Numbered from the stretch's first letter, positions 34,541 through 43,249 are shown. The stretch is DNA of 64,000 nucleotides from Alphaproteobacteria bacterium (GCA_030828505.1 JAURCJ010000003.1:62001-126000); one strand, 5' to 3'. Translations and numbers: made by a program. Notes: generated by a model from the letters alone, not told the origin.

Positions 34541-35305
34541 ATGTATCAAAATATTACTATTCAAATAAATGATAAAATTGCTGAAATAACTCTCAACAGA
34601 CCAGAGAGAATGAATGCTATTACTGTAGACCTTTTAAAAGAATTAAAAAATGAAATAATATCTATAAATAATAATAATTCTATAAGTGTTATTATACTTA
34701 CAGGTGCAGGCAAAGCATTCTCTGCAGGAGTAGATTTAAGACAGTTAGAAGCAAATGGCACGGATGTTTCCAGTGGAGGTGTTGGTGTTGAATTAGATCA
34801 ACATGCCAATGAAGTAATAAAGTTATTAGAGGATTCACCTAAAGCAATAATATCAAAAATTAATGGCTTCTGTTTTACAGGAGGACTTGAATTAGCTTTA
34901 TCAGCAGACCTAATATATATTGCTAATGAGGCAAAATTAGGAGATACTCATGCAGTTTTAGGCTTTAGGCCTTCATGGGGTTTAACCCAGAGGTTACCAC
35001 AATATATTGGTATATCTCGTGCCAAAGAACTATCATTTACAGCTAAAACTATATCAGGTATTGAAGCGGTTAAATATGGTATTGCATTAGCCTCATATCC
35101 TATAGAAGAATTAAATACAAAAGTTTATGAAATAGCTCTAAAAATTTCTAAAAACAGCCCTAACTCTATTAAAGCATATAAGGACCTTTATGGTGCTGCT
35201 AGTAATAAAGGACTTAAAGAAGGCTTAGAATACGAAGCTAATACTTCTTATGACATACCTGAAGTCAAAGAAAGAGTTCAAGAATTTTTAAAGAAACTTA
35301 GATAA
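34541..35305 (+). CDS. Enoyl-CoA hydratase/isomerase family protein
   Basis: A 254-residue crotonase-fold protein. I choose ATG 34541, preceded by AAAGGACT, over the upstream in-frame ATG at 34508, which lies inside the preceding ligase gene. GKAFSAGVDLRQL forms the oxyanion hole, and GFCFTGGLELALSADLIYI the second oxyanion motif with the first catalytic Glu position; a second acidic residue lies near DTHAVLGF. It probably hydrates the 2-enoyl-CoA produced in this cluster. It ends directly against the convergent CitE-like gene. Confidence 0.83.
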   Translation: MYQNITIQINDKIAEITLNRPERMNAITVDLLKELKNEIISINNNNSISVIILTGAGKAFSAGVDLRQLEANGTDVSSGGVGVELDQHANEVIKLLEDSPKAIISKINGFCFTGGLELALSADLIYIANEAKLGDTHAVLGFRPSWGLTQRLPQYIGISRAKELSFTAKTISGIEAVKYGIALASYPIEELNTKVYEIALKISKNSPNSIKAYKDLYGAASNKGLKEGLEYEANTSYDIPEVKERVQEFLKKLR

Positions 35306-36154
35306 CTACTTACTATTTGCAATTATTTTTAAAGCTGTCCTTAATACAGGCTTTTCAATTAATTTACCATCAACAACAACTAAGCCATCACTAGCATCGT
35401 TAAATGCCTTAATTACTTTATTAGCATATTCAACTTCTTCCTCTGAAGGGGTAAATACATTATTTAATAATGCGATTTGTTTAGGATGAATTGAGCCTTT
35501 TCCAGAAAAACCTAAATTTTTTGATTTTTGCGCTTCATCTTGCATACCTTGCATATCTTCTAGATCTAGAAAAGGAACATCAATTGCATCTATTCCTGCC
35601 CCTGCAGCCGCATGCACAACTTTAGATCTAGCATATAGTAAGGACATCCAATCACCATTACATCCTAAATCCGCACTCATATCTACTCCACCAAATAATA
35701 AAGATTTAATTAAAGAGCTCGAATGAGCAATATTCCACGCATTCTCCAGTGCTTTATTAGTTTCAATAATAATATGTAGATTTATATTCTTATTAAATAA
35801 ATTAATTTGATTTTCTAAATCTATTACTTCATCAACACTTTGTATTTTTGGCAACATCAAACCAGATGCTGTATTCGAGCTGTTTAAAATAGCTTTTATG
35901 TCCTCTTTGCCATCTTGGCTATTAACATCATTAATTCTTATAAGTGTCTCTACTCCGTTAGGAATAGATATATTTTCAAATGCTTTTACAGTTGAAACTC
36001 TAGAAATATCTTTGTGATCAGGAATTATTGCATCTTCAAGGTCAATACAAACCATATCTGCACCTGATGATAAAGCTTTTGGAATCATATCAGGCTTATT
36101 TCCAGGACAAAAAATAAAACTTCTTCTTTTCTGAATATACTCATTATCAGTCAT
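35306..36154 (-). CDS. HpcH/HpaI/CitE-like aldolase/lyase
   Basis: A 282-residue CitE-like TIM-barrel protein. The N terminus RRSFIFCPGNKPDMIPKALSSGADMVCIDLEDAI (partly quoted) is the CitE family opening; Arg in LIRIND, Glu in IIETNKALENA, and the SIHPKQI block are Mg2+/CoA-ester site elements. Relatives include citryl-CoA, malyl-CoA and citramalyl-CoA lyases. It is the last gene of the phosphonate operon, overlapping phnZ by 8 bases, so it is co-expressed. It could handle a C2/C3 unit released from the phosphonate, which is inference. Confidence 0.82.
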   Translation of the reverse strand: MTDNEYIQKRRSFIFCPGNKPDMIPKALSSGADMVCIDLEDAIIPDHKDISRVSTVKAFENISIPNGVETLIRINDVNSQDGKEDIKAILNSSNTASGLMLPKIQSVDEVIDLENQINLFNKNINLHIIIETNKALENAWNIAHSSSLIKSLLFGGVDMSADLGCNGDWMSLLYARSKVVHAAAGAGIDAIDVPFLDLEDMQGMQDEAQKSKNLGFSGKGSIHPKQIALLNNVFTPSEEEVEYANKVIKAFNDASDGLVVVDGKLIEKPVLRTALKIIANSK

Positions 36155-36737
36155 TAATACTTTCCTTTTTTATTACACTTAATATATCTTTTTTAAAGCT
36201 ATTAATAGGTAGCAAAGTCATATTTTTTATTTTTGCTTTTTCATCCCATCTTCTTAGTTTTAATGCATCCATATAATATTTATTTCTTATAAATATATTT
36301 TTTTCTTGGGTGTTCATTACTCCTCCTTGAAGATTAAAACTCTTTTTAGAAGAAAAAGATAATTCTTCATAATAGTTTTTTTCAATAGTACATAAATAAC
36401 GCTTAGCAGACACATGAAGTTTAATTGGCTCTGTCACAGATTTAGGAAATATCTTTTCTAGCCATTTGGCTCCTACTATTTCATGATTTAAATCATAGCT
36501 TAAAAAATCTATTTTGGATTCATTTTCATTTAAAATAAGGTGGCCAATATCATGTAATAGTGATGCAACAACTATACTCGATTTAGAATTAAATTTTTTA
36601 GCTAACATTGCAGTTTGAATACTATGTTCTAGTTGCGTAACATTTTCATCATACTTTGTCTGACCCTCATCTTCCATCCAATTAAATAATTTACTAGTAA
36701 ATTGATTTTTATTTATATTATCTATTTCAATAAGCAT
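36147..36737 (-). CDS. phnZ: PhnZ-like HD-domain mixed-valence di-iron oxygenase
   Basis: A 196-residue HD-domain protein that cleaves C-P bonds of 1-hydroxyphosphonates in characterised homologues. Predicted iron ligands are His38 (QLEH), His62 and Asp63 (LLHDIGH), His85, His108 (LHVSAKRYL) and Asp165 (LRRWDEK), which line up with the PhnZ ligand set recalled from the literature. The FNLQGG segment is also shared. The substrate-gate pair Tyr24/Glu27 of PhnZ corresponds to Lys28/Glu31 here, with Tyr29 one place along. It lies 8 bases after phnY. Expected products are phosphate plus glycine or formate, depending on substrate. Confidence 0.88.
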   Translation of the reverse strand: MLIEIDNINKNQFTSKLFNWMEDEGQTKYDENVTQLEHSIQTAMLAKKFNSKSSIVVASLLHDIGHLILNENESKIDFLSYDLNHEIVGAKWLEKIFPKSVTEPIKLHVSAKRYLCTIEKNYYEELSFSSKKSFNLQGGVMNTQEKNIFIRNKYYMDALKLRRWDEKAKIKNMTLLPINSFKKDILSVIKKESIND

Positions 36738-36745
36738 AAATTTAC

Positions 36746-37510
36746 CTAAGTTAAATTTTTACCTTTAAAATGGCCAATGGTGCTAATTCTATCTTTATTA
36801 AAACTTAAAGATTTTTCTCTACTTTTATAATATTCATCCCTTAAATTACCTTCAGAAGACAAATTAAAAGTAAGATATATTGCTTTTCTTTCTTTATTTG
36901 ATAAATTTTTTTCACTCTTGTGAGGTAAATATGAATTAAAAAATAGACAATCCCCTTTAGACATTATTACAGGATGCCATAAAAGCTTTTTATCTAAACT
37001 CTTTTTTATACAGCCATTTTTATTATAAGAAAGCAATTCATTATTATTTTTTAATTTAGCAATATATAAGCATCCATTTTCTTTATTCATTTCAGTTAAT
37101 GCTATTAAACAAGTAACATGTGCTTTTAATTTATGATAAGCAGTTGCATCTTGATGAGCTGCATAACCAGAACCTCCAGGAGATTTAATATTTATTTTTT
37201 CTTTATATAAATAGAAAGATCTAGAAGTAAGTTTATTTATATAACCTAAAATATCTTCACCTAGTATTTTGTTTTTTAAAAATTTGTTATCATCTATAAA
37301 TTTTTCTATTCTACAAAGTTTAGGTATACCCTCAATTTCTTCGTAATAAAATAAACTCTCCCTAGTATCTTTATTTAAACCTTCTATTTGTTCTACTGAG
37401 CTTAAGTATTGAGATATATTTTTCTTTAAATGATTGGAACTAAAAGCATAACCATAAGTATTCCAACATTTTATTTGTTCATTTTTTATTTGAGCAATAT
37501 TTAAAGTCAA
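36746..37510 (-). CDS. phnY: PhnY-like Fe(II)/2-oxoglutarate phosphonate hydroxylase
   Basis: A 254-residue PhyH-family dioxygenase. The facial triad is His119-x-Asp121 (AAHQDATAYH) with His197 (YLPHKSE), and Arg208 is placed to bind 2-oxoglutarate. In the known pathway PhnY hydroxylates 2-aminoethylphosphonate (or PhnY* methylphosphonate) at C1 for PhnZ to cleave. Adjacent phnZ and phnCDE strongly support the role. It overlaps phnE by 4 bases. Which phosphonate is hydroxylated cannot be told from motifs alone. Confidence 0.87.
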   Translation of the reverse strand: MTLNIAQIKNEQIKCWNTYGYAFSSNHLKKNISQYLSSVEQIEGLNKDTRESLFYYEEIEGIPKLCRIEKFIDDNKFLKNKILGEDILGYINKLTSRSFYLYKEKINIKSPGGSGYAAHQDATAYHKLKAHVTCLIALTEMNKENGCLYIAKLKNNNELLSYNKNGCIKKSLDKKLLWHPVIMSKGDCLFFNSYLPHKSEKNLSNKERKAIYLTFNLSSEGNLRDEYYKSREKSLSFNKDRISTIGHFKGKNLT

Positions 37511-38511
37511 GAGGAATTTCCTATCAATTTATTTCTTAATTTAGCAGAAATTTGATCGAATATAAATACAACTATAAATATGACTAAAATTATTGTTGTT
37601 ACATGTCCATATTCAAATAAATCAAAACGACCTTTTAGTTCCTGCCCTATGCCTCCACCACCTACTAAACCAATAACAGTAGCCATTCTCAAATTTCTAT
37701 CTAGAATATATAAGATATAAGCAATATATTGAGGCATTACCTGAGGTAAAACAGCCTCTTTAACTATCCTCCACCTCGATGAACCCAGTGCTTTTAATGC
37801 GTCTTGAGGGCCTTTATCAGCATTTTCTATATCTTCTGCAAAAAATTTTCCTAAAAAACCAGCACTATGAAGACCTAGAGCCATAATACCAGCAGCTGGT
37901 CCAAATCCAAAAGCCAAAACCATAAATAATACACTTATTAATTCTGGAATAGCTCTTAAGCCAGACACTATGCTTCTACTTACATAATAAATTATCTTAT
38001 TCGGTGCATAATTTTTTGCAGAATAGTAAGCCAAAGGTATAGAAAATATTAAAGCTATAAAACTTGCCCAAAAAGCTATTTCAATACTTTCTATTATTTT
38101 TATAATAACTACTTTTAAATAACCCAAAGGTTCTACTAAAAATAAAACCTCTTCTTCTATATATTCTAATTCTAAAGTTTCAATATTTGTTTCATATAAT
38201 TGAACTTTTTGATTTTCTATGAATGAATACATAGGTAAATTTGATGAATCAAAATTTAAAATTAAATTTATATCTTTTTTAGTTTCTATTACAGGAGGCC
38301 ACATTTCATTAGAAATTCTTGATAATCCATCCGCTATTTTAGATTTATCTTTTAGACCAATTGTATCAAGAGTAACTTCATAAAGTCTATCTACTACATC
38401 GGGCATACCAACTCGTTTAAACGAAAAAATAAATATAAAGAAAATTAATAAAACTAAAATAATAGTTTTATAATTAAACGGTGGTTTTAATTTTTGATTA
38501 TTGGTTAACAT
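37507..38511 (-). CDS. phnE: Phosphonate ABC transporter permease
   Basis: A 334-residue permease of the PhnE type. An N-terminal helix (about 17-30) is followed by a soluble stretch of about 100 residues, then helices from about residue 130. ELISVLFMVLAFGFGPAAGI and the EAA-loop equivalent DALKALGSSRWRIVKEAVLPQ are PhnE hallmarks (quoted in part), as is VIGLVGGGGIGQEL. It forms the membrane channel for PhnC and PhnD. The start lies 11 bases after the phnC stop. Confidence 0.9.
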   Translation of the reverse strand: MLTNNQKLKPPFNYKTIILVLLIFFIFIFSFKRVGMPDVVDRLYEVTLDTIGLKDKSKIADGLSRISNEMWPPVIETKKDINLILNFDSSNLPMYSFIENQKVQLYETNIETLELEYIEEEVLFLVEPLGYLKVVIIKIIESIEIAFWASFIALIFSIPLAYYSAKNYAPNKIIYYVSRSIVSGLRAIPELISVLFMVLAFGFGPAAGIMALGLHSAGFLGKFFAEDIENADKGPQDALKALGSSRWRIVKEAVLPQVMPQYIAYILYILDRNLRMATVIGLVGGGGIGQELKGRFDLFEYGHVTTIILVIFIVVFIFDQISAKLRNKLIGNSS

Positions 38512-38522
38512 AAAAATATTTT

Positions 38523-39260
38523 TTATTTATATAATTTATTTAAATCAAATTTAAGTATATTTTTAGCAGGCTTATTAAACATTATATTTCCTTCTTTCAT
38601 TCCAATAATTCTATCTGCAAAACTCTTTGCAAAATCGATCTGATGAAGACTGCATAAAACACTAATCTTATTTTTTTTTGCGGTTTCTCTAATTAAATTT
38701 AATATATCTGTAGCCGTTTGTGGATCAAGACTAGAGACAGGTTCATCAGCTAAGATAATATCTGGTGCACCTATCAATGCTCTAGCTACACCTACTCTTT
38801 GCTGTTGTCCTCCCGATAAATTTTCTACCCTTTTTTTAAAATCAATACTATTTAAACCAACTTCTTCAATTATATCCATAGCTTTATCTTGAGTCTCTTT
38901 AGGCCATAGGTTAAATAATACTCTCCAAGATGAAATTTTTGTTATATCTCCTAACATAATATTTTTTATAATAGAAGAACGACTAACTAAGTTAAAATCT
39001 TGATAAATTGTAGCTATAGAGTTTCTAATTATTTTATAATTTTTATCTTTAAAATTATTATTTCTAAAATAAATATTGCCCTCATCTAGAGAAGTTAAAC
39101 CTAGAATTGTCCTAATTAATGTTGACTTTCCTGAGCCAGATGGTCCTAAAATAGCAATTATTTCATTATCACTAATGCTAATATTCACATTATTTAAAGC
39201 TATTACATTCCCAGAATAAGTTTTGCTAACTGAATCAATTTTTAATAATGGATAAACCAT
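38523..39260 (-). CDS. phnC: Phosphonate ABC transporter ATP-binding protein
   Basis: A 245-residue ATPase with Walker A GPSGSGKSTLIR, the PhnC-specific IYQDFNLVSRSS Q-loop region, signature LSGGQQQRVGVAR, Walker B IILADEPVSSLDP and switch His in SLHQIDFAK. Its start codon overlaps the phnD stop by one base. These features separate PhnC from general ATPases. It powers phosphonate import with PhnE and PhnD. Confidence 0.92.
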   Translation of the reverse strand: MVYPLLKIDSVSKTYSGNVIALNNVNISISDNEIIAILGPSGSGKSTLIRTILGLTSLDEGNIYFRNNNFKDKNYKIIRNSIATIYQDFNLVSRSSIIKNIMLGDITKISSWRVLFNLWPKETQDKAMDIIEEVGLNSIDFKKRVENLSGGQQQRVGVARALIGAPDIILADEPVSSLDPQTATDILNLIRETAKKNKISVLCSLHQIDFAKSFADRIIGMKEGNIMFNKPAKNILKFDLNKLYK

Positions 39261-40177
39261 TATTTATTATTAGCTTCAATTATAGATAATTTGAAATTAT
39301 TATCTATTAATACCATTTTTTGTAAAGCAGGTAACATATCTTCATCAGATATATTTGTATCATAATAATCCACTTTCTTACCTCCATAACCTCTAAGCAT
39401 GCCTTCTTCTATATCAGGATTATTATGTAAGTTAGCAACCTCATTTTTAATTGCTATTTTTACAGAATAAGGAAGTTCGATAGACATCGCCAAAGGTGGA
39501 TTTGGTATAGGATCAGATTTAGCAATAACTTTAAAATCATCTTTATCTATTGAACCTTGTCTTACTGCTTTTTCATATGAATTAAAAGATGCTGCTGCTG
39601 CATCAACAATTTCTGCTTGTAAAGATTTAAGACTATTTGCATGACTACCAGTAAGTTGGGACTTAGATAAATCTATAATAGGATTAATACCAGCTTCTAC
39701 TAACATTGCCATTGGAAACACAAAACTTGAAGTAGAATTAATATCCCCAAAAGCAACTTTTTTATTTTTTAAATCTTCTAACGAATTAATATGTGTATTT
39801 TTTTTGTTAGTAAATATTCCTGAATAATATACAGAACTGCCTTTTCTTACTTCTACAGCTAAAAGTTCTACACATCCCCGTTCTCTTGCTTGAACATATG
39901 TTACAGGACCAAACCAAGCAAAATCTGCAAGCCCAGAACATATTCCTTCGACGACAGCACTATAACTTTGACCAACAATAATATTAAATGAATATTTTGT
40001 GGCTTTTGTTAATGCATTAAAAATAGGTTGAAAATCTGCGATTGTTCCCTCTTCCGTACCTCCATCTGCTGGTACAAGAAGTACATTGAAAGGATTTGAT
40101 TTTGTGCCATCAGCAGCATTAGAAAATTTAATAGTTAGAAAAATAAAAACTATTAAAATTTTTATATATTTACTCAT
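39260..40177 (-). CDS. phnD: Phosphonate ABC transporter periplasmic binding protein
   Basis: A 305-residue binding protein with a signal peptide (MSKYIKILIVFIFLTIKFSNA). The mature segment shows FNVLLVPADGGTEEG, then VGQSYSAVVEGICSGLADFAWFGP (quoted in part), the PhnD/PtxB/PhnT family hallmark with the phosphonate-binding Tyr and Ser residues. It captures phosphonates in the periplasm. The order phnD-phnC-phnE matches the classical transporter operon. Phosphite or another phosphorus compound remains possible, but the downstream phnYZ favours an organophosphonate. Confidence 0.9.
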   Translation of the reverse strand: MSKYIKILIVFIFLTIKFSNAADGTKSNPFNVLLVPADGGTEEGTIADFQPIFNALTKATKYSFNIIVGQSYSAVVEGICSGLADFAWFGPVTYVQARERGCVELLAVEVRKGSSVYYSGIFTNKKNTHINSLEDLKNKKVAFGDINSTSSFVFPMAMLVEAGINPIIDLSKSQLTGSHANSLKSLQAEIVDAAAASFNSYEKAVRQGSIDKDDFKVIAKSDPIPNPPLAMSIELPYSVKIAIKNEVANLHNNPDIEEGMLRGYGGKKVDYYDTNISDEDMLPALQKMVLIDNNFKLSIIEANNK

Positions 40178-40186
40178 ACTTATTCC

Positions 40187-41386
40187 TTATTCATATATAT
40201 ATTCTTGGTTTATAATTTTATTGTTATCTATATTAACACCCAGTCCAATCGTTTTTTCAGGCAAATTAATGTATCCATTGTCTACCTTTACTTGATCTTC
40301 ATTAAAATATTGTAATATTGGCATCCATTTCACTAAATATTCTATCATTGGAGTATGTGCAGGAGACTGACTAAATGAAAAATGTACTCCAGAATGCATA
40401 GCACCAGCATGCGGAATGAATATTAAGTCATGAGTAGTACATAAAGCACTAATTTTTATCATTTCAGAAATACCTCCACACCAATGTGCATCAGCTTGAA
40501 TGATATCTAATGCACCTTTTGAAATAAATTGATTTATACCCCACCTAGTATAGTGATGTTCCGCTCCAGCAAGAGGAATATTAGTTTTTTCTTTTATTCT
40601 TATGTAACTATCTATTCTATCTGGCATGGCGCATTCTTCTAACCATTTAGGATTATATTTTTTGATAGAATTTATTAAAGATAAAACATATGGAACATCC
40701 ATACTTTGCCAACAATCAAACATAAGTTCATAATCATCTCCTAATATATCTCTTAAAGTTTTTACTAGTTCTATATTTTTATTAAGTCCTTCAACACCTT
40801 TAGCAGGGCCATATCTAAAAAACCATTTTTGTGCTTTAAATCCTTTTGATTTATATTCCAAAGCTCTTTTCTTTACTAACTCCATATCTAAAACATTGTA
40901 ACCAAGCATACTTGCATAGGCAGGGATTTTTTGAACTGTCGCTCCTCCTAATAATTTATAAACTGGTTGATTTAAAATTTTACCTTTTAAATCCCATAAA
41001 GCACAGTCAATAAAGCTTATTGCCCAAATAGGCTCACCCTGCCTACCATGAACTAACTTTCTGTACATTTGATCCCAAATTAACTCGGTAGCAAAAACAT
41101 TTTTACCGATTAAAATTTGTCTTAATTGCTTAGCTATTATGAAAGCTACATTACTATTCATGGGGCCTGCTAAGCCCATAATTTTGTCTTCTGTTTCAAT
41201 TTTTACATATATATGGTCTAAATCTAATTTACCATTTTTAGACTGAACAAAATCTGTTGTTGCATTTAATGAATTTGCATACTCTTCATAAATATCTAAT
41301 GGAGTTGCAAGCCTATCTTCCCATAAAAGTCCCTCTACATCCATTATACCCGTGTATCTAACAAGAGATACATTATTAATTATCAT
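40187..41386 (-). CDS. Enolase-superfamily sugar-acid dehydratase-like protein (rhamnonate dehydratase type)
   Basis: A 399-residue protein with both the capping and barrel domains. GFKAQKWFFRYGP, LMFDCWQSMDVPYVL, WLEEC, LAGAEHHYTRWGI and HAGAMHSGVHF resemble L-rhamnonate dehydratase-like members; the metal ligands are the Asp in FDCW and the Glu residues of WLEEC and GAEH, and a His in IPHAG is the likely acid/base. It lies between the CmcJ-like oxygenase and phnD with gaps of 18 and 9 bases, so it belongs to the phosphonate operon. Such an enzyme is not part of known phnYZ pathways; a role in processing a phosphonated sugar acid is speculative. Confidence 0.8.
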   Translation of the reverse strand: MIINNVSLVRYTGIMDVEGLLWEDRLATPLDIYEEYANSLNATTDFVQSKNGKLDLDHIYVKIETEDKIMGLAGPMNSNVAFIIAKQLRQILIGKNVFATELIWDQMYRKLVHGRQGEPIWAISFIDCALWDLKGKILNQPVYKLLGGATVQKIPAYASMLGYNVLDMELVKKRALEYKSKGFKAQKWFFRYGPAKGVEGLNKNIELVKTLRDILGDDYELMFDCWQSMDVPYVLSLINSIKKYNPKWLEECAMPDRIDSYIRIKEKTNIPLAGAEHHYTRWGINQFISKGALDIIQADAHWCGGISEMIKISALCTTHDLIFIPHAGAMHSGVHFSFSQSPAHTPMIEYLVKWMPILQYFNEDQVKVDNGYINLPEKTIGLGVNIDNNKIINQEYIYE

Positions 41387-41404
41387 TATTTTTCCCTTTT
41401 AATA

Positions 41405-42226
41405 TTAATTAAAAACAAGAAAAACCCTTGCCTCAATACTTTCTCTAGGAGGATGACTTTCAGATTGGTTAGGTAATTCAAACGCTCCGTGAGGAGTATA
41501 CTTTATTAATTCTTCATTATAACTATCCCACCCTTTTAAAAGTAGGACCTCATCATCGGTCATATTTGGAACCCAGTACCATTTATGTCTCTCAGAGTAT
41601 GAGATATGGTATATTTCTCCAGTACGATTAGTAAAAATTTGATCTGTTTCAACTAAATCACTTTTTGGTATTGAAGCTGCATCTGCGAAAGCTAATGGGG
41701 ATCTCTTAATGGGACCATTTATTGGTCTCCAAACATTTAACTGCACAATTCTTCCACCTTGATCAATTATTTTATGATATTTATCAACTCCTAAAACATC
41801 TTTAGCCCTTTGTGGGCCAGAAACATCTGTATAATCAGCATGCAGTCTATCTGCAGGACCTCTTAGCCCATCTGGGTTTTTAGCCCCTTTTGTTCCATCT
41901 GACCTTCTAGTATAATCAAAGATAAACACATCATTTGCATTAAAACGTTCAATTAGAAAGTTTTTTAATTCATTACCATAGTTTTTTTTTACATCGGTAT
42001 GATTATAAAAATCTTTGATTAAAGATTTATGGTTTAATAGCTCAAATCCGTTTTTTTCAAAAGTAAATTTAGCATTACCATTTCGTATATCTAAAATTTT
42101 TACAAGCCTATACTCAGTTTTAAAATGAATTTTCGGAACGGTTCCAGTATATTCTGAACTTTCAAAAAAAGGCTTACTGTCTTGAGGAACTATAAACTTT
42201 AAGTTGGCTTCTACTTTATTTTCCAT
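41405..42226 (-). CDS. CmcJ/AsaB-family non-haem iron oxygenase-like protein
   Basis: A 273-residue protein of the CmcJ/NvfI/GA4-desaturase-like family. The likely iron triad is His129-x-Asp131 (RLHADYT) and His246 (TPHGAF), with Arg267 (EARVFLVF) for a co-substrate. The central RIVQLNVWRPINGPIKRSPLA is a family motif (quoted in part). Members are hydroxylases or desaturases of small molecules. It is the first gene of the eight-gene operon, with a GAGAGG ribosome-binding site and a promoter match just upstream. Its substrate is unknown; acting on a phosphonate is an attractive inference. Confidence 0.75.
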   Translation of the reverse strand: MENKVEANLKFIVPQDSKPFFESSEYTGTVPKIHFKTEYRLVKILDIRNGNAKFTFEKNGFELLNHKSLIKDFYNHTDVKKNYGNELKNFLIERFNANDVFIFDYTRRSDGTKGAKNPDGLRGPADRLHADYTDVSGPQRAKDVLGVDKYHKIIDQGGRIVQLNVWRPINGPIKRSPLAFADAASIPKSDLVETDQIFTNRTGEIYHISYSERHKWYWVPNMTDDEVLLLKGWDSYNEELIKYTPHGAFELPNQSESHPPRESIEARVFLVFN

Positions 42227-42255
42227 AAAAAACCTCTCATAAATACCATTTATAA

Positions 42256-42283
42256 AGTATATAAAATAAAAACAGTTTTACAA
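42256..42283 (-). promoter_or_regulatory. Sigma-70-like promoter of the phosphonate operon
   Basis: On the minus strand TTGTAA (42283-42278) and TATACT (42261-42256) are separated by 16 bases, about 30 bases before the operon's first ATG. No Pho-box-like CTGTCAT repeats are visible nearby. This is a sequence match only. Confidence 0.4.
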
Positions 42284-42306
42284 GAGATTAAGAATACTAA
42301 AATTAT

Positions 42307-42492
42307 TTATAATTTTTCTTCTTTCTTATATAGAATATTATTAATTTTAACTTTTAAGCACTCAGTATATTTTTCTGAACTTTCATTTTTAAATTTCTGT
42401 AAACATTCTTTCTTTATTGATTCTATATCCAATGGACCCGCTACAAGATTTGAAGAAATAAGAAAAATAAAAATAATATAAATTTTGATCAT
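42307..42492 (-). CDS. Small exported protein with two cysteines, unknown
   Basis: A 61-residue open frame. The first 18 residues (MIKIYIIFIFLISSNLVA) look like a signal peptide cleaved before GPLD. The mature 43 residues are Lys/Glu-rich and contain two Cys (ECLQKF and ECLKVK) 15 residues apart in a probably helical stretch, consistent with a disulfide-bonded helical hairpin. There is no clear ribosome-binding site, only AAGAATG further upstream. It lies 80 bases before the phosphonate operon on the same strand and diverges from tenA. I recognise no family. Confidence 0.45.
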   Translation of the reverse strand: MIKIYIIFIFLISSNLVAGPLDIESIKKECLQKFKNESSEKYTECLKVKINNILYKKEEKL

Positions 42493-42555
42493 ATTTAATT
42501 ACATTCTTTTCAAATAATGTTAAAATTATATTTTTTAAACTAGCATAAAATAAAA

Positions 42556-43245
42556 ATGATAAAAACAGATATATATGGAATAGTATTTAATAAGTTAAAA
42601 TCTAACATATTAGATGATTGGAAAAATTATACTCAGCATGAATTTGTTGAAAGAATTGGAAAAGGCAATTTAGAAAGAAGATTATATTTAAAATACTTAA
42701 TGCAAGATTATGTTTTTTTAATACATTTTTCTAGAGCTTGGGCATTATTAATTGCAAAAGCTAATTCAGTTAATGAAATGAGACTAGCCAGTAAAACATT
42801 AAATTCTCTAGTAAATGAAGAAATTCAATTACATGTTAAAACCTGTAATGCTGAAGGAATATCAGAAGAAGAATTATTTAAAACAGAAGAAGAATTAAAT
42901 AATTTAGCCTATACTAGATTTGTCTTAGAGGCAGGTTATTCGGGAGAATTTCTTGATTTACTAGTAGCTTTATCTCCGTGTGTTTTTGGATATGGAGAAA
43001 TTGGATTAAAACTAAAATCAATATCAAAAAATGATAATCAATATATTCACTGGATAGATACTTATTTTAGCGATGAATACCAAAAATTATGTATATCGGT
43101 AGGTGAGTTATTAGATAAGGCTGTTAAAGATAGGTTAGGAAATGATTTTGAAAATAATATTATATGGCCTAAATTAAATAAAAAATTTCTAACAGCTACT
43201 AAGCTAGAAATCAATTTTTGGGAAATGAGTTTGAAACTGGAGTAA
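42556..43245 (+). CDS. tenA: TenA-family aminopyrimidine aminohydrolase (thiaminase II)
   Basis: A 229-residue all-helical TenA protein. Asp51, Cys142, Tyr146, Tyr170 and Glu223 line up, at a constant offset for the first four, with the catalytic Asp44, Cys135, Tyr139, Tyr163 and Glu205 of Bacillus TenA, so it belongs to the Cys-containing class and should be active. TenA converts aminomethyl- or aminopyrimidine thiamin breakdown products to HMP. It would use precursors imported by thiXYZ at 24.6-27 kb. No riboswitch precedes it. The acyl-CoA dehydrogenase gene starts 4 bases downstream. Confidence 0.88.
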   Translation: MIKTDIYGIVFNKLKSNILDDWKNYTQHEFVERIGKGNLERRLYLKYLMQDYVFLIHFSRAWALLIAKANSVNEMRLASKTLNSLVNEEIQLHVKTCNAEGISEEELFKTEEELNNLAYTRFVLEAGYSGEFLDLLVALSPCVFGYGEIGLKLKSISKNDNQYIHWIDTYFSDEYQKLCISVGELLDKAVKDRLGNDFENNIIWPKLNKKFLTATKLEINFWEMSLKLE

Positions 43246-43249
43246 TTTA

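Noticed and set aside
42227-42555. Search for a Pho-box upstream of the phosphonate operon
   Set aside because: No CTGTCAT-like direct repeat is visible on either strand, so PhoB control is not claimed.
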